A stretch of DNA of 64,000 bases from Streptomyces canus. GTDB lineage: Bacteria > Actinomycetota > Actinomycetes > Streptomycetales > Streptomycetaceae. Positions 51,186-59,586 of the stretch are shown piece by piece. Within the stretch, counting starts at the first letter, position 1; every line of letters begins with the position of its first letter. The position numbers and the translations under genes are program-made. The DNA is taken from positions 8,856,001 to 8,920,000 of the forward strand of contig NZ_JAUSYQ010000002.1 in the NCBI RefSeq assembly GCF_030816965.1, given 5' to 3'. The notes beneath the pieces are model-generated. The model was not told where the DNA came from. It saw only the letters and a program-made list of their open reading frames with translations, and ran no database searches.

Positions 51186-51626
51186 ATGCGACACACACCT
51201 GGTGGACTCGCGATGAGGACGCCGCGTCAGACGATGCTGAACGGGACACACAGGCAGACGAGGCTTCGGTTCACGGCCCTACCTCCCGACGACAACTGGG
51301 CCCGCGAGCGCGACGCCAGATTCGCGCAGTTCGTTGCCCGGCGCCTCGCCGAAGTCGAGGCCACAGGTTGCCTTGCCGAGAGGAAACTCGCGGCGGGAAT
51401 GCTCGACCTCTACACCGAGTGGAATCAAAAGCGAGATCTCGCCGCGGCCACCAACGAAGACCTCTTCAACGGGCAGGTCGGCGCCATGGGCTGGGCCCTG
51501 CGATGCCTTGCCCACAGCGCCTGGTGGAACACCCCCGGATGGGAGCAGTCCTTCCACCCCGCGGCCACTGCGCCGGATTCGCCGCCAGCTATCACCGGCG
51601 GACAGGTCCAGGCACGGCAGCCGTGA
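51186..51626 (+). CDS. Small helical protein (DUF6221-like)
   Basis: A 146-residue protein, mainly helical (WARERDARFAQFVARRLAEV, RKLAAGMLDLYTEWNQKRDL), ending ALRCLAHSAWWNTPGWEQSF. The last phrase resembles the C-terminus of DUF6221-type Streptomyces proteins as I remember them; this is a weak assignment. ATG 51186 has AAGGAG about 12 bases upstream; ATG 51213 is an alternative. Its stop overlaps the next start by four bases. Role in the operon unknown. Confidence 0.55.
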   Translation: MRHTPGGLAMRTPRQTMLNGTHRQTRLRFTALPPDDNWARERDARFAQFVARRLAEVEATGCLAERKLAAGMLDLYTEWNQKRDLAAATNEDLFNGQVGAMGWALRCLAHSAWWNTPGWEQSFHPAATAPDSPPAITGGQVQARQP

Positions 51627-52888
51627 CGGTACTGGAACGCGGGCGAACGCCCGCCAGCAGATCACTCCCCACGGTCCGGTACCGCGACGTCCTGCAGGTG
51701 CCCCACGTGGCGCGGCTGCTTGTCGGCACGCTCATCGGGCGCCTGCCGACCGGCATGGCCCCGCTGGCGATTCTCCTCAGCGCCGATCACGGAGCCGGAT
51801 TCGGAACGTCCGCCGGCCTACTTGCCGCGGTGTACCTGGTGGCCAACGCCATCGGAGGCCCCTGCTATGCCCGCCTGGTCGACCAGTACGGCCAGAGGCG
51901 AACGCTCACCGCTGGCGCCGCCCTGAGCGGTACGGCCTTCCTCGCCCTGGCCACCGAGCCTACGGAGGCCTGGTGGGCGATGGCCGCTGTGGTGGTCGCG
52001 GGAGTAACACGGCCGCCGCTGGACCCAGCACTCAGAACGTTGTGGGGTGCCGGGGGGATGATGCCGTCGCCTGCCCATCAGCGGGTGGCGCTGGCCCTGG
52101 ACTCCGCGACTGAGGAGCTCATTTACGTCGTCGGACCACTGCTGGTGGCCACCATCGCCACGGCGACGTCGGCTTCCGGCGCCCTCGTGGCGACCGCTGC
52201 CGTCGGCGCCATCGGCACCGCCCTGTTCGTCTGCACGCCAGCCTCCCGCGCCGTCGGCGCCAACTCCGCTGCCCGCCAACCCGATTGGCTCGGGCCGATT
52301 CGGTCGCAGAGCCTGCGGGTGCTGTACGCGGCGATGGCGTGTGTCGGAGTCACCATCGGTGCCCTCACCCCCTTGGCCGTGCAGTCGGCTGATCAGTTCG
52401 ATGCCCCGCAACTGTCCGGAGGCCTGCCTGCGACCCTCTCGATCGGGGCTGTCCTGGGCGGGCTTGCCTACGGGGCCCGAGCCTGGCGCGGAAGCGCAGG
52501 CAGGCACCTGATCGTCCTGTCAGCCGGATTCGCCGTCGGCTGGCTCCCCATGATCGTCGCAGAAAGCCCCGCAACGACGCTGTACTCCGCAGCGATCCCC
52601 GGCTTGGCCATGGCCCCCCTGCTCGGCGCGGCCTTCGTCATGACCAGCACGTTCGCACCGGCTGGACACGCCACGGAAGCCCACGCCCTTCTGGTCGCCG
52701 CCCTGGACATCGGGTGCGCCATCGGCACAGCTGCCGCAGGCATCACGCAAACACAGCTCCTCCTCCCCGCCGGAGCAGCTGCCGGCGCGCTCATTCTCGG
52801 CACTGCCCGAAGGCGCCTCCACCCGACGTTCCTGCACTCGCTACCGCCCACGCCTGACCCCGAACGCGCCAAGGAGCCCACTCTGTGA
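51623..52888 (+). CDS. MFS transporter, second of the operon
   Basis: A 421-residue MFS-type permease with about 12 hydrophobic segments (VARLLVGTLIGRLPTGMAPL at the first helix; YARLVDQYGQRRTL as a motif-A-like loop). GTG 51623 lies in GTGA overlapping the preceding stop, and its own stop overlaps the EgtD-like start, so translation is coupled in series. The larger upstream frame is a shadow of the previous gene. It is probably an efflux or uptake partner of the pathway. Confidence 0.78.
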   Translation: MTVLERGRTPASRSLPTVRYRDVLQVPHVARLLVGTLIGRLPTGMAPLAILLSADHGAGFGTSAGLLAAVYLVANAIGGPCYARLVDQYGQRRTLTAGAALSGTAFLALATEPTEAWWAMAAVVVAGVTRPPLDPALRTLWGAGGMMPSPAHQRVALALDSATEELIYVVGPLLVATIATATSASGALVATAAVGAIGTALFVCTPASRAVGANSAARQPDWLGPIRSQSLRVLYAAMACVGVTIGALTPLAVQSADQFDAPQLSGGLPATLSIGAVLGGLAYGARAWRGSAGRHLIVLSAGFAVGWLPMIVAESPATTLYSAAIPGLAMAPLLGAAFVMTSTFAPAGHATEAHALLVAALDIGCAIGTAAAGITQTQLLLPAGAAAGALILGTARRRLHPTFLHSLPPTPDPERAKEPTL

Positions 52889-53907
52889 GCCCATTCCTGA
52901 TCACCCGCACCCTGCCCGAGGAAGCCACGGATGCGGCCCTGCGCGCCGACGTTTTGCGCGGCTTTACCCGCACCCCGAAGACGCTGCCGCCGAAGTGGTT
53001 CTACGACAAACACGGCAGCGAGCTGTTTGAGAAGATCACCGAGCTGCCTGAGTACTACCCCGCACGTGCCGAGCGCGAATTGCTGATCGCCAGATCCGCC
53101 GACATCGCCGCGGCGACCGGCGCGCGCACCCTGATCGAGCTGGGTTCCGGCTCGTCCGAGAAGACGCGGCACCTGCTGGACGCCATGCCCGACCTCGACA
53201 CGTATGTGCCGGTGGACGTCAGCGAGAGCGCGCTCACCCAGGCGGGACACGCGCTGGTTGGGCAGCGGCCCGGTCTGAACGTCCACGCACTGATCGCCGA
53301 CTTCACAGCGGGCTTGGTCCAGCCAGGCACGCCCGGGCCAAGGCTCGTGGCGTTTCTGGGCGGCACGATCGGCAACCTTCTGCCATCCGAGCGCGCCACG
53401 TTGCTGGCGTCCATACGCTCCTTGCTCTCGCCCAACGACTCACTCCTGCTCGGCACCGACCTGGTCAAGGACGAGCGGGTGCTGCTCGCCGCGTACGACG
53501 ATGCGGCCGGCGTGACGGCGGCGTTCAACAAGAACGTACTCGGCGTCGTGAACCGTGCGCTTGGCGCCGACTTCGATCTCGATGCTTTCGATCACGTGGC
53601 CCGGTGGGACGCGGCCAACGAGTGGATCGAGATGCGGCTGCGGTCCCGCACAGTCCAGACCGTCAAGATTCCCGCCCTCGACCTGGCGGTCGACTTCGCG
53701 GTCGGCGAGGAGATACGGACGGAGGTGTCGGCCAAGTTCCGCGAACAGGGAGTGCGGCGCGAACTGGCCTTGTCGGGGCTGGGACTCACGCGGTGGTGGA
53801 CCGCCGGCCGGCTGTACGGCCTCGCACTCGCTCGACCTACTGCTCCATCGGCTGGGCTCGGGTCGTACGCGTCGCGTTGGCCTTCCGCCAGTGGGGGTTC
53901 GTCATGA
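52885..53907 (+). CDS. EgtD-like histidine N-alpha-methyltransferase
   Basis: A 340-residue SAM-dependent methyltransferase closely matching EgtD, which trimethylates the alpha-amino group of histidine to hercynine, the first ergothioneine step. Visible are WFYDKHGSELFEKI, LPEYYP, the SAM loop LIELGSGSSEKT, FLGGTIGN and RTEVSAKF. Residues known in EgtD to hold the substrate have counterparts here (Tyr57, Asn164, Tyr204, Met250, Glu280, Ser282), so histidine or a close analogue is the likely substrate. The C-terminal 25 residues diverge. No other egt gene adjoins; instead two ATP-grasp genes follow, which suggests the betaine is used in another product. Start is GTG in GTGA overlap. Confidence 0.87.
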   Translation: MSPFLITRTLPEEATDAALRADVLRGFTRTPKTLPPKWFYDKHGSELFEKITELPEYYPARAERELLIARSADIAAATGARTLIELGSGSSEKTRHLLDAMPDLDTYVPVDVSESALTQAGHALVGQRPGLNVHALIADFTAGLVQPGTPGPRLVAFLGGTIGNLLPSERATLLASIRSLLSPNDSLLLGTDLVKDERVLLAAYDDAAGVTAAFNKNVLGVVNRALGADFDLDAFDHVARWDAANEWIEMRLRSRTVQTVKIPALDLAVDFAVGEEIRTEVSAKFREQGVRRELALSGLGLTRWWTAGRLYGLALARPTAPSAGLGSYASRWPSASGGSS

Positions 53908-55280
53908 GGTTGCGGACGACTGCGCACACCGCACAGAGCAGCCCCCGGTTCCTCGATGTGAAAGGCCGCACCGCAATGAAGGCAAGCGCAACCGATGCGC
54001 AGTCGTCCGGCAAGCAAGACCTCTCTGCCCGCCCGATCTTGCTGCTGGGTGCCGGAGCACCCGAATTCCGTGAGTACGTACTGCGCCAGATCGCCCGCGT
54101 CCGACCTGTGGTGCTCGTCGACCAGGCCCCACCCAATTGGGCCCGCCCATATCTGGCCGCCCAGGCGGCCGTCGACCTGCGCGACCATGAGGCCGCGGAG
54201 GCCTTCCTCAAGACTGCCGCGGTCCAGCTCGGTGTGGTCGGCGTGACCACCTACATGGAGCACTTCGTCGAACTCACGGCGCGGCTCACACACCAACTCG
54301 GACTGCCGGGCAACTCCCCATCAGCGGCTACTGCCTGCCGTGACAAGGCCACCACGAGGCGCCTTCTGGCAGCGCACGGGGTCCCCTCTGCGAGCTCGTT
54401 CCTTGCGGAGGACGCCGACCAGGGGGTGGAGATCGCCCGCCGACTGGGCTACCCCGTCGTCGTCAAGCCGCGAGGCCGGGCTGGAAGCGCGGGAGTCCTG
54501 CGGGCCGACAGCGACGAGGACGTACGCGCGGCCTTCCACCGTGCTCTGGTGGACAGCGTCCTGGGCCTGGAGGCCTGGTCCGTGCCCGGCGCCCTGGTCG
54601 AGGAATACCTGCGCGGTCCCGAGATCAGTGTGGAGACCGTGGTCCTCGGCCCGGAGCAGCTGCAGATCGTGGCCATCACCCGCAAGACCCTGGGCCCCGA
54701 ACCGCAGTTCCAGGAGATCGCACACAGCGTCGACGCAGCGGACCCACTGCTCACCGACCCCGTCCTCGCCGACATCGTGACCGGAGCAGTGCAGGCTCTC
54801 GGGCTCACCCGGGGCGTCTTGCACATCGAGCTGCGGATAACCACCGACGGTCCCCGGGTGATCGAGGTCAACGGCCGACCCGCAGGAGACCTCATCCCGC
54901 TCCTCGTCGAACGGGCTACCGGCGTCAACCTGCCCCAGGCACTGGCAACCCTTGCCGCAGGCGACATACCCGACCTGACCCCGACCCGCTCGGAAGCCGC
55001 CGCGATCGGCTTCCTGTACCCCGGCCAATCCGGCTACGTCGCACAGCTCGACCTACACGGAGCCATACAAGATCAGCTGTGGCTTGAACGGCTCGTCTGG
55101 ACGCGCGACGTCGGCACTCAGGTGACCGCGCCACCGCGCGCCAGCATCGACGACCGCATCGCGCACTGGATCGTCACCGGCTCCACGGCCGCGGACTGCG
55201 CGAAACGACTCGACCTGGTCGCCGACCACCTCTCCGTCCGTATCTCCCGCCCCGCCCACATCACGAGCTGCACACGGTGA
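53904..55280 (+). CDS. ATP-grasp ligase
   Basis: A 458-residue ATP-grasp enzyme of the carboxylate-amine ligase type. N-terminal Rossmann-like domain (RPILLLGAGAPEFREYVLRQ), then the ATP-grasp core: RRLGYPVVVKPRGRAGSAGV (ATP-binding lysine and Gly-rich loop), VEEYLRGPEISVETVVLG, and the metal-binding end VIEVNGRPAG. These residues look intact. ATG 53904 overlaps the EgtD stop (ATGA); ATG 53976 is an alternative. It is likely to join an amino acid, perhaps the trimethylated histidine, to an amine or another amino acid. Confidence 0.82.
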   Translation: MRLRTTAHTAQSSPRFLDVKGRTAMKASATDAQSSGKQDLSARPILLLGAGAPEFREYVLRQIARVRPVVLVDQAPPNWARPYLAAQAAVDLRDHEAAEAFLKTAAVQLGVVGVTTYMEHFVELTARLTHQLGLPGNSPSAATACRDKATTRRLLAAHGVPSASSFLAEDADQGVEIARRLGYPVVVKPRGRAGSAGVLRADSDEDVRAAFHRALVDSVLGLEAWSVPGALVEEYLRGPEISVETVVLGPEQLQIVAITRKTLGPEPQFQEIAHSVDAADPLLTDPVLADIVTGAVQALGLTRGVLHIELRITTDGPRVIEVNGRPAGDLIPLLVERATGVNLPQALATLAAGDIPDLTPTRSEAAAIGFLYPGQSGYVAQLDLHGAIQDQLWLERLVWTRDVGTQVTAPPRASIDDRIAHWIVTGSTAADCAKRLDLVADHLSVRISRPAHITSCTR

Positions 55281-55323
55281 TCTCTACCACCGCCCCGCAT
55301 CGATCTGCCCTGGAGGCTGCCCG

Positions 55324-56604
55324 ATGACCATCGCCCGCGCTGCAGTCGCGGCTCCTGCCCCCTATACGGCTGGGACGACGGCCGTCGCGGTCATCGCTCC
55401 GCAAGCCGGCTCCGGCTACGCTGACGTGCTGGCGCGGCGGGGACGCGACGCCGTCGCGGTCATCCTGGGCTTTGACGCACGGCCTCCTGCATACAGCGGT
55501 GTTGCGCCCGACGAGGGATACTCCGACGTCATCGAGTACGCCGGAGACCTGCGTCGCACCGTCAAGAAGCTGCGGACGGTCGGAGTCGATGCCGTGGTGG
55601 CCGCAAGCCCGGTAGGCGTTGAGCTGGCCGAGCGGATCGCCTGGCAACTCCGACTCCCCGGCAGCGGCATCCCTGGATCGACCCAGCTCCGAACGGACCG
55701 CGGTGTTCAGGCAGAAGCCCTGTCCCAGGCAGGGATTACCGCGCCCCGCGCCTTGCGCACCGCCAGCGTCGCCGAGGCTCTTTCTTGGACCGACTGCCAT
55801 CAGGCGTCTGCCTACCAGCTGGCCTCCGCCGCGATCGGTGTGCCTGGGCGGCCGGTTATCTGCTCTACGAAGCAGCAGATCACAGCTGTCTGGCCGCAGC
55901 TACAGGAGTCTGCCTACCGCCACAGCGGGGACGCCTCCCTCGTCCTGCGAGAGCTAGTGGAGGGGCGGCACTACGTGGTCGACAGCGTCACGCGGCTCGG
56001 CCCAGACGGTCCTCAGCACGCTGTTACCGGCATCTGGGCACACCTTCACGCTCCAACGGGACTGCTCGCCCGAACCGACCTACTCCACCGGCACGATCTC
56101 CTGGCCCGTCGGCTGTCCCTGTATGTGTGCAGTGCTCTGGACGCCCTCGGCGTGGCATCGGGGCCGATGTCATGCCACGTCGCGTTCGATCCTGAGCGCG
56201 GCCCGGTCCTGCTGTCCGCCAGCGTCGTCACCAACCGATCGCGTGCCGATGAGGCCGTGTGGGAGATATCGGGGCTCGACCCGATCGACGCAACGTTGGA
56301 CGGAGCCCTCTCCACCTACCGAAGCGGTAGATACGTCCCTCGCTACCGCGTGGCTCGTATCTACGTGAACGTTCCGCAGGGAGGTGTACCTGGGCCGGGG
56401 CTGCTGCAGACCTTTGCCGCACTGCCCACCACGGCGTGTGTAGACGTGGACCCGAGCTCGTTCATCTCCAGGAGTGCGCCGACCCTGCCCGGCGGGGAGG
56501 CCTGCGAGATCGTCCTTGCGCATGCGAGGTCCGGGGCGATCGAGAAGGACTACCACTGTATCCAGGCCGTCATGGCGGATCTTCACAAAATCCGGCATCG
56601 GTGA
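55324..56604 (+). CDS. Second ATP-grasp-like protein, degenerate metal site
   Basis: A 426-residue protein of the same overall plan: N-terminal pre-ATP-grasp domain (TAVAVIAPQAGSGYADVLAR, VDAVVAASPVGVELAERIAW), a middle ATP-grasp-like part (LVLRELVEGRHYVVDSVTRL) and a C-terminal region. At the position of the usual Glu-x-Asn metal ligands it reads LLSASVVTNRSRAD, lacking the first Glu. It may be a divergent active enzyme or a structural partner of the first ATP-grasp protein. ATG 55324 lies 43 bases after the preceding stop. Confidence 0.7.
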   Translation: MTIARAAVAAPAPYTAGTTAVAVIAPQAGSGYADVLARRGRDAVAVILGFDARPPAYSGVAPDEGYSDVIEYAGDLRRTVKKLRTVGVDAVVAASPVGVELAERIAWQLRLPGSGIPGSTQLRTDRGVQAEALSQAGITAPRALRTASVAEALSWTDCHQASAYQLASAAIGVPGRPVICSTKQQITAVWPQLQESAYRHSGDASLVLRELVEGRHYVVDSVTRLGPDGPQHAVTGIWAHLHAPTGLLARTDLLHRHDLLARRLSLYVCSALDALGVASGPMSCHVAFDPERGPVLLSASVVTNRSRADEAVWEISGLDPIDATLDGALSTYRSGRYVPRYRVARIYVNVPQGGVPGPGLLQTFAALPTTACVDVDPSSFISRSAPTLPGGEACEIVLAHARSGAIEKDYHCIQAVMADLHKIRHR

Positions 56605-57345
56605 ATGTCTCAAACTTCAACAACAGAGCCTTACCCTTCACCTGATCAAGAGAGGAAGGCACGTCCCGTGCCACGGAACTTCAACCGGCCACACCTCGTG
56701 TGGGGATGGAGAGGCACGCTCGCCGACGACGTCCAGCGTCAGGTCGGCGCAGTGAACGCAGCCCTGGCTTCGCTGGGCACAGAGCCGGTCGATCTCGACA
56801 CTATCCGGCGCCATTTCGCCACATCGGCCCCCGCCCTGTGTGCCGCGATACTCGGTCGCGCTCTGACCGATCGGGAGCGAACGCAGGCGAACATGGCGTT
56901 CGAGACCTTCCACTCCCGACGACCGCCAGCCCAGCTCGTGCCTGGCACCGAGGACCTCCTTGCGAGGCTGATCCGCAGCGGTTGCAGCCATTCCGTGCTG
57001 TCGCTGAGCGCCCACAATGGGCTGACCCGTCACATCGCCGACATGGGCATCGCCTCCCTGTTCCTGCGCGTCGACGGACGTACGGGACCCTCCGCCAGGA
57101 GTAAGCGACAGCCTCTCGCGAAGCACGTGGCGATGCTGCAACGGACCATCGGGAACCGCCCGATCGTTCTCATCGGTGATGCTGTTGATGATGTCCGGGC
57201 TGCTCTGGCCAACCAGGTTCACCCCGTGCCCTACGCCGGCGGCCTGACGCACCCAGACATTCTCCGCCGCAGCGGCGTACCCGTTGCAGATTCCCTTGCG
57301 CAGGCAGCGGCGTTTGCCGTGGCTCACGCTCACAGCCTGAACTGA
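56605..57345 (+). CDS. HAD-fold protein without the catalytic aspartates
   Basis: A 246-residue haloacid-dehalogenase-fold protein of the phosphoglycolate-phosphatase type. The first motif, normally DxDGT, reads VWGWRGTLADD (residues 32-42), so Gly34 and Arg36 replace both aspartates. The threonine/serine motif (SVLSLSAHNG) and the late acidic motif (IVLIGDAVDDVRAA) remain. It should not hydrolyse phosphate in the usual way; it may bind a nucleotide or phospho-ligand or act as a scaffold. ATG directly follows the previous stop. It is the last gene of the operon. Confidence 0.72.
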   Translation: MSQTSTTEPYPSPDQERKARPVPRNFNRPHLVWGWRGTLADDVQRQVGAVNAALASLGTEPVDLDTIRRHFATSAPALCAAILGRALTDRERTQANMAFETFHSRRPPAQLVPGTEDLLARLIRSGCSHSVLSLSAHNGLTRHIADMGIASLFLRVDGRTGPSARSKRQPLAKHVAMLQRTIGNRPIVLIGDAVDDVRAALANQVHPVPYAGGLTHPDILRRSGVPVADSLAQAAAFAVAHAHSLN

Positions 57346-57464
57346 CTCATCTTGGGTTCCACTGATCCCTGAGCAAGCCTCAACAGACGTCGGTCACGAG
57401 ACAACGAACCTGTTGTCCGCCCGTCACCACGGGGCGCGGTCGGGTGCCGGGCTGGCCAGGTGTG

Positions 57465-57636
57465 GTGGGATGCCGTGGAGATCGGCCCCCAATCCCTCCC
57501 ACGAAGAGAGAGATGGAGGGCCGTCGGACGGAGCGTCGGGCAGGACGGTCAGTGTTTCTCCGCGACGTAGGGGCGGAGAGGGAAAGGGCGGCCGACCTTG
57601 CCCGCAGTTCGGTGCGGTCTCCACTGATCGGCAGCC
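57465..57636. ncRNA. Long structured element, family of four (copy 4)
   Basis: Shares long blocks with the element at 33.4 kb: TGCCGTGGAGATCGGCCCC, TTTCTCCGCGACGTAGG plus GCGGAGA (a hairpin with loop GACGTAGGG), and GGCAGCCGGGAGA. The outer stem is partly decayed (CCTCCCACG against GCCGGGAG). It lies between the operon end and the HNH gene end. It may act as a terminator region or a mobile or plasmid-family RNA; the strand is undecided. Confidence 0.5.
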
Positions 57637-57660
57637 GGGAGAAACGGCGCCCGCAGTACT

Positions 57661-58290
57661 TCACCAGAGGGTGAGGGGGTGGCCTGCCTCCTCTGCAGCC
57701 CGGATGAGTTGCTCGATCCTCTCGGGCGACTGTCCCGCTTCGAGCCCGGCACGAATCGCCTGAGCGATGGCACGTGTCCGCCCAGCCGCCCCACGCGTAT
57801 CTGCAAGAGGGCCGTGGGGATTGCGCCTTCGCAGCGACCACTCCGCACGGTTCTCCGCTGGCGTTCCGAGCCGAAGATGGGCCGGATTGGTACAGCCATG
57901 GAAGTCGCAGGTGTGGCACACGACAGGGTCCTCGGCAGCGGTCCAGCCAGTGCGGTCTATTACTCCGTTGGCGAGTTGGTAGGCGAACAGATGAGCCGGC
58001 ACGGTTCCACGACGGGACGGTCCAGGAAGGCTCGCGGCATGAAAGGAACCGTGGCCGGTAGAGCTGACGGCGTGGCACCACGGCCAGCATTGATCCGCCG
58101 ACCTGACGTAACGCTTGACTTCGAACCGTGCGACAACGTCCTCGTCGTTTAACCAGGCACGCCAAAGTTCCGCAGGGAGCCGAATCGGCATCGGCTCCCC
58201 AAGAAGCGAGAGTTGTTTAGCACCCGTGTTCACGGGCTGGCACTGAGGAGCGACGCGCTCCAACAGGAGTTGCTCGTCCGCTCCGCTCAC
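57661..58290 (-). CDS. HNH endonuclease
   Basis: A 209-residue HNH-type nuclease. Landmarks: CWPWCHAVSS, GTVPAHLFAYQLANGVID (the first histidine region) and the zinc-ribbon/second HNH part VCHTCDFHGCTNPAHLRLGT followed by PAENRAE. GTG 58290 overlaps the upstream stop (GTGA). HNH proteins of this form occur on phages and plasmids as homing, packaging or defence nucleases; nothing here decides between these. It ends the partition operon. Confidence 0.8.
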   Translation of the reverse strand: MSGADEQLLLERVAPQCQPVNTGAKQLSLLGEPMPIRLPAELWRAWLNDEDVVARFEVKRYVRSADQCWPWCHAVSSTGHGSFHAASLPGPSRRGTVPAHLFAYQLANGVIDRTGWTAAEDPVVCHTCDFHGCTNPAHLRLGTPAENRAEWSLRRRNPHGPLADTRGAAGRTRAIAQAIRAGLEAGQSPERIEQLIRAAEEAGHPLTLW

Positions 58291-58619
58291 GACGGGTCCA
58301 CCCTGGTGGGCTTGAGGGCAGGCGGGTAGCCCTTGGCACGAAGAAAGGCGTCGAGGGCTAGCGCGACGATGTCGCCGTGCTGGACACCGTGGTCCGCGTG
58401 ATAACGGCGGATACGCCGCTGCAGTTGGAGATCGTCGGGGACGGCGTAGTTGATTTGCCCGCGAGTGGTATGACGACCGTTAATGATCTCCAAGGTGTCA
58501 GGATGAGGGACCAAGGGGTCCTCAGCCAGGTCGGATTGCGCTTCGAGGGCGTCAGCCACGGCGCGCAGTTGACGGGCATGGTGCGAGAGATCAGGCACTG
58601 GGCGCTCCGGTCGGTCCAC
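58287..58619 (-). CDS. Ribbon-helix-helix-like protein, paralog of the ParB-like C-terminus
   Basis: A 110-residue protein from GTG 58619. Its C-terminal half (GRHTTRGQINYAVPDDLQLQ, RRIRRYHADHGVQHGDIVAL, ALDAFLRAKGY) aligns with the C-terminus of the ParB-like protein upstream (SLDSSVPAALKLKKRIKRFA, DIVSVALDEWLTARGF), typical of RHH or ParB-like DNA-binding dimers. The start codon lies inside the CTAG-rich palindrome, so the protein probably represses its own gene. Confidence 0.65.
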   Translation of the reverse strand: MDRPERPVPDLSHHARQLRAVADALEAQSDLAEDPLVPHPDTLEIINGRHTTRGQINYAVPDDLQLQRRIRRYHADHGVQHGDIVALALDAFLRAKGYPPALKPTRVDPS

Positions 58620-58653
58620 TAGGCGACTAGCTAGCCGCCTAGTGGACTAGTGG
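58615..58653. repeat. CTAG-rich palindrome, candidate centromere or operator
   Basis: TCCACTAGGCG (58615-58625) and its exact inverse (58636-58646) flank ACTAGCTAGC, followed by another CTAGTGG (58647-58653). Overlapping CTAG words suit an RHH or ParB binding array. It lies between the two RHH-type genes. Confidence 0.6.
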
Positions 58654-58722
58654 AATAGTCGGTAGGACGGGTGGCCGCGAACGAGAGAAGCGTTCGCGGC
58701 TACCCCAGGGGATGGATGCGCG

Positions 58723-59586
58723 TTAGAACCCGCGGGCGGTGAGCCACTCGTCCAGTGCGACCGAGACGATGTCGCCCATGGGCAGGTGATCGAGTTCGTT
58801 GTCCAGAGCGAACCGCTTGATCCGCTTCTTTAGCTTCAGCGCGGCGGGGACCGACGAGTCGAGGCTTTCCCGCGCGATGATGCGCTGGTTGAGAACGACA
58901 GCAGTCTCGGGAATGTCCTTGGGGCGGCCGGGGCCCTGAGCCCACGGTGTTCCCTCGCTCGGCGCTGCCTCCGATCGCACGTCCTGTTCCCGGTGGGCCC
59001 CTGGAGCATCGGTCCTCACCGGGAACGCCGTACCAGCCGCGGCCGGAGGAACTGCCGAGCGAACTGCCACCTCGGCGGCCGGGGCCATGCCAGGAACCGC
59101 GGACGTGACGTGAGACGGCCCGTGCTGTGCAACGGGTTCGGCTGGGTGAGTGGGCTGAACTGCAGGGGCTGCGGGCTCGACAGCCGAGACCACAGGCTGC
59201 ACCTGCTGCTCTGCCTGACCCTCAGCGGATTCCCCCCGCACCTCGGGGGCGGCGACGGCCTGGTGCGCCGGCTGACTGGAGACCGCTTCCTGCACGGGAC
59301 CGCTCGGCGCGGCCTCACCGTTCGGCTGGGCAGAAGCCTGCGGCGCCTCGGACACCGTCCCGGTCCGGCCCTGCGCCGACCCCTCGACGGGAACCGGGGA
59401 AGGAGCGGGCTCAACCTGGGACTCGTTGGCAGCGGGACGGACATCGCCCTGGTCGGCCGCCCGTTCAGCAGCGAACTGCTCGGGGGTGAGCTCGGCGGCC
59501 GGGGGAGGGGGAGGAGGGGTCGTCTTCTTGGCGCCGCCGAGGGTGCGGCCAGCGCGGCGGGCCGGGGGCTTCATACGCTCGGTCAT
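58723..59586 (-). CDS. ParB-type centromere-binding protein (RHH class)
   Basis: A 287-residue protein immediately after parA; ATG 59586 overlaps the parA stop (ATGA). About 200 residues are Pro/Ala/Glu/Val-rich and disordered, with only the last 55 folded (NQRIIARESLDSSVPAALKL then KKRIKRFALDNELDHLPMGD), which fits a ribbon-helix-helix DNA-binding domain. It lacks the canonical ParB nuclease-like domain, so this is a type Ib-like arrangement: deviant-Walker ParA plus a small-fold DNA binder with an unusually long N-terminal extension. Confidence 0.68.
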   Translation of the reverse strand: MTERMKPPARRAGRTLGGAKKTTPPPPPPAAELTPEQFAAERAADQGDVRPAANESQVEPAPSPVPVEGSAQGRTGTVSEAPQASAQPNGEAAPSGPVQEAVSSQPAHQAVAAPEVRGESAEGQAEQQVQPVVSAVEPAAPAVQPTHPAEPVAQHGPSHVTSAVPGMAPAAEVAVRSAVPPAAAGTAFPVRTDAPGAHREQDVRSEAAPSEGTPWAQGPGRPKDIPETAVVLNQRIIARESLDSSVPAALKLKKRIKRFALDNELDHLPMGDIVSVALDEWLTARGF

